Source: Echinarachnius parma (Eukaryota; Echinodermata; Echinoidea; Clypeasteroida; Echinarachniidae). From it: DNA of 64,000 bases. Below are positions 62,101 through 64,000 of this stretch, in pieces. Numbering within the stretch: the stretch's first letter is position 1; each line of letters begins with the position of its first letter. Position numbers and translations under genes: made by a program. The notes beneath the pieces are model-generated. The model saw nothing but the letters and a program-made list of their open reading frames with translations. It ran no database searches and had not been told where the DNA came from. The stretch covers positions 1 through 64,000 of the forward strand of contig JBAMJV010007129.1 in assembly GCA_037951105.1 (NCBI GenBank), read 5' to 3'.

Positions 62101-64000
62101 CACGATACGCTGGACCTCCTCATAGGTCCTACCGGTCAGCGGGATCCCACACCACTCCAGCACCTGGTCACCCTCACGAAGACCTTCAAAGAAACAATAC
62201 ATTTTGCCGTTTTCTCAACAATAAACTTGATAATGATGAATTTAAAAAAACATGACGCATGAAATTTTAGTTGTTTAAGTTTCAAACTAAAATGCAATAG
62301 TCAATATTATAAATATTTACAATATGAGCCATGATACATGCAATTTAATTTGGTTAGGCTGCACACTTGTCTAATTTTAGAAGCATTTACAAGATGAAAG
62401 AAATGAAATAATACAGGCACCTTACGAAAACCTTCCATAAATCATATTTCGTTTATTCAGCCATAAATATGATATTGATAATGAGCCGTCATTTAATTCT
62501 TTCTTGCTAATATGTTTTTACCAAAGGGCTGGTTTACCTTCTGTTCTATCTGCGATTCCTCCAGGATATATCTCGGCAACATACGCAACTAACTGTTCGT
62601 TGCCGGGCATTCTTTTTCCTCCAACAACCCGAAGACCGAGCCCGTTACCCCGGTTTGATTGGTCCCTCTGATCGCGGAGTAATCGGTATTTGCGACCGAC
62701 GCTTGCCTGTGGCGATAGTTCCTATCAAAGGTAAATGAGAATTTAAAACAGAAAATATTTTTTAAATGGCTTTATACATGTACATTTATTATAACATCAT
62801 CTATAAAATACTATCAGAAAATGTTATCCAAAAAAAGAAAGGAAAGTTAGATTAACTTGCAATGGACTGAATATTTTGCACATTATCTACTATCATCACG
62901 TTTATCATCACCACCACCACCATCACCACCACTACTTTCATCATCAACACGTTATTTATCATCTTTTACAAATGTATCATAATTAATGACAATCCTCAAG
63001 ATCATCATCATCTTCATCGTCATCATCACCGTCATCATTGCCATCATCATCACCATCATCAACATCATTGTCATCACCATCATCAGCAGCACAACAATTT
63101 TCATTACTATCATTATCATATCATCATCCCCATGATCATCATCATTTTCTTATATCAGCATCATGTGCTTACAGGTACTGGAGGACGTTGCGAGCCGGGA
63201 GGATATTGGAACCTGTCGTCCCGATACTGAGCTCGTAGACGTCGATCGACCTCGTTGTCATCGCTGTCCTCTGCTCTTCTTGACCACTCTGTTGCCTTCA
63301 CACGCATCTCTTGGTCGCTGTAGTAATAGTCTGTGGAAGGTTACAGTAAATGCATATTAATAATCATAACAATAACAACAATACTACGACTACTACTACC
63401 GTTTTTGAGAAAGATGTATTTTCATCGAGGCTCGCTTACTTGAAAAAATGTCTGATTTGTTACATTACCCTATTAGAATATATGTACAAAAATAAGAACC
63501 TTGTTCAAGTAAGTGAGGCTAGATGAAAATATATCTTTCTAAAAAAACTGGCCAAAGTACCACGGTATGGCACTACTTATACAATTACTACTATAAATTA
63601 TATTTAGACCCAAACGAACCACTTTTTTTATGTCAGCAATTTTACAATGAAATACATACAGTATGATACATGTATGTTTATAATTAATTATACCTTTTAA
63701 CCTTTTTTAAAAACTGCTTTAGAAAAGGTCTAAGTTTAGAACCTAGCCAGGTATTTGAAGGATTTGCCAAGAGTTTGTCTAACCTTCATGGTGTCTCTTG
63801 GCTCTCTGGTCTACTGGGGACACTTCGTTCATCCTGCCAGCATGACTAGCGTTCTGCGTCATCTGCTGATGTTGTATCAGTTGCTGCTGTTGTGTTATTG
63901 CCTGATGCTGTGCTATCGGTTGATGCTGGGTCATCGGCTGATTCTGTGTCATTGGCTGATGCTGCAGCACCTGCTGGTGTTGCATCATCGGTTGATTCTG
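35467..64000 (-). CDS. Piccolo/Fife presynaptic active-zone scaffold, 3' half, 22 exons
   Basis: Piccolo organises the cytomatrix at the presynaptic active zone. Exons in transcript order: 63784-64000 (cut by the window edge), 63173-63330, 62538-62721, 62063-62183, 61322-61437, 59219-59325, 58672-58710, 57851-57981, 57137-57302, 55159-55331, 54291-54676, 51000-51101, 48173-48342, 46020-46227, 45492-45594, 43999-44102, 42735-42822, 41752-41918, 41099-41125, 40251-40382, 36420-36559, 35467-35613. All junctions are GT-AG, phases agree, and the sum is 3,186 bases, one open frame of 1,061 codons ending in TAG. Domain order is Gln/His-rich segment, PDZ, C2A, low-complexity linker, C2B. RIM has the same order, but PDZ (VLEWCGIPLTGRTYEEVQ) and C2B (DLYVK, KKKTRVCRQERDPTFNE, TLIGEA) fit Piccolo better. 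Zinc fingers and the N-terminus lie outside the window. Confidence 0.9.
35886..36052. mobile_element. MITE family 10, copy
   Basis: Contains agtggacacctgtatggc, agtggccaccgaaatg, ttcccttagatggtcacta and ends cacaggtttgactga. The left terminus is decayed. Located in the intron before the last PCLO exon. Confidence 0.7.
36655..40250 (-). repeat. Tandem array of about 16 copies of the PCLO C2B-opening exon
   Basis: Copies of the exon at 40251-40382 occupy the following intron. Donor-side starts: 37092, about 37395, about 37560, 37918, 38036, 38218, 38383, 38562, 38715, 38887, 39235, 39417, 39582, 39761, 39914, 40086; stubs at about 36655, 37262, 37320 and 39136. Spacing is 153-182 bp; spacers are AT-rich (taataactaa, gaataaataatg). 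Fourteen keep a GTAA donor; those near 37395 and 37560 lost it. Copies at 38383 and 39582 are nearly identical to the true exon over its last two thirds but have TGA just upstream (CGGTGAG for CGGCGG). Copies at 38218, 39417 and 40086 are open from an AAAAG acceptor to the donor and have the phase of the true exon (34 codons; LYVKVFQC, then KVKPM). Copy 37092 is open but its acceptor phase does not fit. Others carry stops or frameshifts. Confidence 0.88.
37692..37873. mobile_element. MITE family 10, complete copy
   Basis: 182 bp, tacagtcaaacctgtgtata at the left and the inverted acaggtttgactgta at the right, TA at both ends, body of tggtcact/agtggcca words. It is inserted within the exon-copy array, after the copy at about 37560, so the array predates it. 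Confidence 0.9.
39136..40732. repeat. 1.6 kb tandem duplication containing the functional C2B exon
   Basis: This unit repeats sequence from 37945 to 39135: six exon copies recur in the same order exactly 1,199 bp apart (38036/39235, 38218/39417, 38383/39582, 38562/39761, 38715/39914, 38887/40086). The next segment at 38984-39134 (gagcaaccccaaaataac ... ctctggaggtccac) matches 40582-40732, an offset of 1,598. So the left unit lacks about 399 bp that in the right unit hold the true exon 40251-40382. The breakpoint is at 39135/39136 (ggaggtccac joined to accaaagacc). Confidence 0.88.
41385..41664. mobile_element. MITE family 1, copy 6 (reverse, truncated)
   Basis: The right end gttactagatccctttaa is intact and the inner part (tggttttccaaaattcc, aaaaagatat, gaagtgcatg) is recognisable; the left terminus is lost. 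Lies in a PCLO intron just downstream of exon 41752-41918. Confidence 0.8.
42444..42622. mobile_element. Fold-back MITE with GGAATGTTCC motif
   Basis: Arms ggaaaagcatggaatgttcc ... gggattttaaatgct and the inverted agcattttaaatcccg ... ggaacattccatgattttcc enclose a short centre (taagtcccgagacgtagtcgaggg), itself a hairpin. Non-coding; PCLO intron. Confidence 0.8.
44690..45295. repeat. Minisatellite, about 62 bp unit
   Basis: Tandem units of the type agagatgaaatcagagtgaa, attggagagaaatcatgaat, ttggtccttggatgcaagtt, best ordered at 44990-45240 (four to five units) with decayed units on both sides. It lies in the PCLO intron between exons 45492-45594 and 43999-44102. The (C)n run at 45430-45446 is separate. 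Confidence 0.85.
46020..57302 (-). CDS. PCLO linker exons between C2A and C2B (first part)
   Basis: The exons at 54291-54676, 51000-51101, 48173-48342 and 46020-46227 encode low-complexity sequence. The first is Gly/Ser/Arg-rich (RGGGGG, a run of four His, SGYEYDTDRSSQSDRS); the Gly-Tyr-x-Asp-rich end resembles the GSGYSVDS stretch in vertebrate Piccolo. 48173-48342 is Pro/Thr-rich (ETPPPPTTVNTSVKITFTAK). 46020-46227 has VHVVESPSDSNGISTKTS and EKERQLQGNGMIP. No folded domain is recognised. Exon 51000-51101 is 102 bases, phase-neutral, and could be skipped. Confidence 0.75.
46324..46596 (-). repeat. Two decayed copies of PCLO exon 46020-46227
   Basis: 46324-46407 and 46500-46596 align with the 5' half of the exon (minus strand): the words for VHVVESPSDS (cggtgactcaactacgtgtac) and the gtggactac and ggtcgtac stretches recur in order. 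Both lie just upstream in transcript order. The first keeps an identical 21-base end but has a deletion; the second has substitutions in the acceptor zone. Neither is open throughout. Confidence 0.8.
46650..47434 (+). mobile_element. CR1/L2-type non-LTR retrotransposon 3' end with (TATC)n tail
   Basis: The C-terminal end of a LINE reverse-transcriptase polyprotein: ISSRLDFGNALVYQLPQSQL, LQKLSNTAARIVT, HITPVLHTLHWL, then after a one-base frameshift LPIDQRIKFKILLSTFHCIHG, RAFAHAGPSVWNELP and SLKTYLFQVAF before a stop at 47160. This motif string is typical of CR1/L2/Crack elements. The short 3' UTR ends in gacttctttat followed by about 95 bp of TATC, as such elements do. It is truncated at the 5' end and opposite in strand to PCLO, within its intron. 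Confidence 0.92.
47805..48150. mobile_element. (TATC)n/(ATA)n microsatellites and a reverse SINE 3' part
   Basis: TATC/TATA repeats at 47805-47942 and (ATA)n at 47944-47972 are followed by acttgcatttataacgcgct and, on the minus strand, the domain tagtatgctccccggggagttgag. This is a 5'-truncated reverse SINE whose A-rich tail has become a microsatellite. It stops about 20 bp before PCLO exon 48173-48342. Confidence 0.7.
48343..49313. other. PCLO intron, no feature seen
   Basis: AT-rich unique sequence. A short minus-strand frame over 48232-48573 is the exon read in another frame plus intron. Nothing else is supported. Confidence 0.5.
49314..49418. mobile_element. Hairpin MITE (ATGGGCGTAGAT), copy 1
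   Basis: About 105 bp, ends ccatgggcgtagatctg and atcgacgcccatgg. The centre is a hairpin of attcatcaggggggg / cccccctgatgaat. The second copy at 61597-61702 is nearly identical in reverse orientation. Confidence 0.88.
49440..50529 (+). mobile_element. Tc1/mariner element, defective
   Basis: Flanked by TA on both sides. The terminal inverted repeats (about 175 bp left, 150 bp right) begin CACGGTTGGTCATAATGTTG; the right end is the complement (caacattatgactaacagtg). Plus-strand coding remains include an N-terminal Tc1-like DNA-binding domain (GVSTSNVHYFVGLL, VFRCYREKGQLKPR, GRLRLTTRID, about 49810-50010) and a piece of the catalytic domain at 50232-50296 (DRTDGRQMVRRLRGEKF, compare the GRRFVWRRRGEKY-like motif of the family). 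The middle is missing and the DDE residues are not all present, so it is inactive. An internal hairpin has arms 50175-50222 and 50334-50381. Confidence 0.85.
50387..50943. repeat. Tandem duplication of the Tc1 right end plus flank
   Basis: 50387-50622 and 50707-50943 are nearly identical: each holds the last 140 bases of the Tc1 element followed by the same 92 bases of flank (catagatcgtagttttcatt ... gatctaactctgacca). The 84 bases between them (50623-50706) include the extended inner part of the terminal repeat (caaaggtcctgcctttcaaa). The duplicated flank shows that this is a segmental duplication, not a second insertion. Confidence 0.85.
51000..51101 (-). CDS. PCLO cassette exon candidate (102 bases)
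   Basis: Acceptor TTTACAG and donor AAAAGAG/GTTTGT flank 102 bases encoding HYRNKRMDPNNMPQPRSH and then VHFNRAHEGSDRFKR. It enters with one base owed and leaves one base, exactly as the exons on either side, so it can be included or skipped without frame change. No stop occurs. The donor (GTTTG) is weaker than at other PCLO exons, which fits regulated inclusion. Confidence 0.55.
51130..53270. other. PCLO intron, 2.1 kb, no feature seen
   Basis: AT-rich, largely free of recognisable transposons, with one C/A homopolymer near 51246-51269. No open frame of interest. The lack of debris compared with other introns may reflect regulatory content near the candidate internal first exon, but this is conjecture. 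Confidence 0.45.
53282..53327 (-). CDS. Candidate alternative first exon of PCLO
   Basis: The minus strand reads ATGATG at 53327, then MMARQQQDNKMFGKKG with a donor AAAAAAAG/GTATGG. It leaves one base, matching the phase of the next exons (51000 or 48173). A transcript starting here would encode the linker and C2B but lack PDZ and C2A, analogous to the gamma forms of vertebrate RIM genes. Alternatively it is a chance short frame; a run of seven A at the donor makes it easy to misjudge. Confidence 0.3.
54241..54290 (-). CDS. Read-through extension of PCLO exon 54291-54676
   Basis: If the donor CCAAG/GTACCG is not used, the frame continues for 16 codons (GTVKPSTAVSRLRYQP) to a TGA at 54241-54243. 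The resulting protein would stop after the Gly/Ser-rich linker and lack C2B. Vertebrate Piccolo is known to have long and short C-terminal forms differing in C2B. The composition (KPS, SRLR) continues the exon smoothly. Use of this end is inference. Confidence 0.4.
55159..58710 (-). CDS. PCLO C2A domain exons
   Basis: Exon 58672-58710 (39 bases, RRGKPRKVTGEIQ) leads into C2A. 57851-57981 has LQVAYDNHRTELLVGILRGR, RDATNLADPYVSVCLLPVRG with loop-1 Asp residues. 57137-57302 has YVPRTLTPEWNQSIIFRSL and VWDYDRSSTSEFMGQ with loop-3 Asp residues. 55159-55331 ends the domain (VVLDLSDERLLTNRPRWYRL) and begins a Ser/Pro-rich tail. Loop Asp residues are retained, so Ca2+ and phospholipid binding is plausible. 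The 57981/57302 splice junction lies where vertebrate Piccolo has a nine-residue alternatively spliced insert; no extra exon is seen here. Confidence 0.9.
55386..55865 (-). repeat. Three decayed copies of PCLO exon 55159-55331
   Basis: The copy at 55386-55533 keeps the acceptor (CCTATAG) and an open frame VVLDLSDDRLLTNHPHWYRL, then QD and a TAA before any donor. 55655-55712 and 55780-55865 are shorter and full of stops (gtctgtaccagtg, catctgacag words). All lie upstream in transcript order. Only conservative changes occur in the first copy's C2A strand (E to D, R to H), so it is young or constrained. Confidence 0.85.
55960..56110. mobile_element. Inverted element GTGCGTCTTATACAC with poly-A
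   Basis: cgtgtataagacgcac and gtgcgtcttatacac are inverted at 55972-55988 and 56019-56034, followed by about 55 A residues (56043-56098). A further A/T homopolymer pair is at 56430-56487. Non-coding; PCLO intron. Confidence 0.7.
57352..57450. mobile_element. Hairpin MITE (GAAAGATGGAACATTCC)
   Basis: A palindrome centred at about 57402: agtgcaatggtacgaatat ... gtgaaagatggaa / ttccatctttcac ... atattcgtaccattgca. Located in the intron inside C2A coding, about 50 bp from exon 57137-57302. Confidence 0.85.
58300..58613. mobile_element. MITE family 1, copy 7 (reverse, decayed)
   Basis: Begins aacctagtaacattgtc, ends agttactagatccattc, with family landmarks between (ttgttataaagatat, tggtcatatgacattcattt). 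Contains a short TA repeat near 58566. PCLO intron. Confidence 0.75.
59040..59205 (-). mobile_element. SINE 3' part next to a PCLO donor
   Basis: On the minus strand tggctagaatgctccccagg, gagtggagagagtgcac matches the common SINE domain, followed by a body resembling that at 47990-48110. It starts about 15 bases past the donor of exon 59219-59325. Confidence 0.7.
59790..60180 (+). mobile_element. SINE with tRNA-like head and shared 3' domain
   Basis: The head is gtgtagtggcgtgactgggaag followed by gagtgtgaaaccaacc; then cagcaagac, gcccctcggggagttgag and, further on, cccatgacctaatgaccatg-ggtaataatagtgcc, a tail also seen (reverse) at 48015-48045. Located in a PCLO intron. Confidence 0.7.
60441..60719. 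mobile_element. MITE family 7 (TTAAAGGGGC)
   Basis: About 280 bp between ttaaaggggccacgtagtc and gatgcagcccctttaa; only the outer 10 bases are clearly inverted. Non-coding; PCLO intron. Confidence 0.55.
61597..61702. mobile_element. Hairpin MITE (ATGGGCGTCGAT), copy 2
   Basis: catgggcgtcgatacttacg ... attcatcaggggggg ... cccccctgatgaat ... attgacgcccatg. Near-identical to 49314-49418 in reverse orientation, so recently active or homogenised. Confidence 0.88.
62063..62721 (-). CDS. PCLO PDZ domain exons
   Basis: Exons 62538-62721 and 62063-62183 encode one PDZ domain. The carboxylate-binding loop is GLGLRVVGGK; then MPGNEQLVAYVAEIYPGGIA, REGDQVLEWCGIPLTGRTYE and EEVQRIVKSS. The GLGLxVVGGK, xYPGGxA and VLEWxGIPLTGxTYEEVQ words are the Piccolo signature; vertebrate Piccolo usually has Asn where this has Cys (LEWCG). 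The intron splits the domain between the second and third strands after DRTEG. Confidence 0.92.
62885..63140. repeat. (ATC)n microsatellite
   Basis: Imperfect ATC/ACC trinucleotides, densest at 63000-63140, in the PCLO intron between exons 63173-63330 and 62538-62721. Ser/His-rich frames over it are repeat translation. Confidence 0.95.
63173..64000 (-). CDS. PCLO exons upstream of PDZ, cut by the window edge
   Basis: 63784-64000 encodes a Gln/His/Met-rich stretch with MTQHQP-type repeats, then NASHAGRMNEVSPVDQRAKR. 63173-63330 encodes DYYYSDQEMRVKATEWSRRA, then EDSDDNEVDRRLRAQYRDD, a charged segment leading to PDZ. The acidic/basic YYSDQEM stretch is conserved-looking but belongs to no domain I recognise. 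The gene continues to the right. Confidence 0.8.

Noticed and set aside
63038..63238. Ser-rich plus-strand frame
   Set aside because: Translation of the (ATC)n microsatellite running into antisense of PCLO exon 63173-63330.
35467..64000. RIM (RIMS) as the identity of the 3' gene
   Set aside because: Domain order is the same, but the PDZ (GIPLTGRTYEEVQ) and C2B (DLYVK, KKKTRVCRxxRDPxFNE, TLIGEA) motifs match Piccolo, not RIM.

Overview
This looks like an AT-rich metazoan genome segment: interrupted genes with GT-AG introns, long homopolymer G/C runs, (CA)n and (TATC)n microsatellites, tRNA-derived SINEs, CR1/L2-type retrotransposon tails and dozens of small inverted-repeat elements. Together with the genes found, this suggests a marine invertebrate, most likely an echinoderm or another non-vertebrate deuterostome. 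The phylum is inference; no rRNA or mitochondrial marker is present.

Three genes are visible, all on the minus strand. (1) At 1.3-4.0 kb lie the first exons of an ALD-type peroxisomal ABC half-transporter (ABCD1/2-like). The protein signal is strong but the frame is broken by several small indels, and the nucleotide-binding half lies beyond the left edge. (2) At 10.6-21.6 kb is a complete eight-exon secreted subtilase of the proteinase K type: 404 codons, signal peptide, I9 propeptide, intact Asp/His/Ser triad. (3) From 35.5 kb to the right edge is the 3' half of the active-zone scaffold Piccolo (PCLO, Fife in flies). Twenty-two exons join in one continuous frame of 1,061 codons and encode a Gln/His-rich segment, a PDZ domain, C2A, a low-complexity linker and C2B.

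The intergenic parts (4.0-10.5 kb and 21.6-35.4 kb) and the introns are mostly transposon debris. At least nine MITE families have TTAA-flanked termini of the form TTAAAGG. There are also fold-back elements, a decayed Tc1/mariner copy, several SINEs with different tRNA-like heads but a common 3' motif, and three non-LTR reverse-transcriptase fragments. A smooth AT-rich 4 kb stretch below the PCLO stop codon may be its 3' UTR.

The most unusual signal is repeated local copying of exons. In the PCLO intron between the first two C2B exons, about sixteen copies of the exon that opens C2B are strung out at 150-180 bp spacing. Most keep a splice donor, and some stay open and phase-compatible. This array sits in a 1.6 kb tandem duplication, one copy of which has lost the functional exon. 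Smaller decayed exon copies flank two other PCLO exons, one subtilase exon and two ABCD exons, so the process is not gene specific. PCLO also shows a possible C2A-only read-through end, an in-phase cassette exon and a candidate internal first exon for a short C2B-only form.
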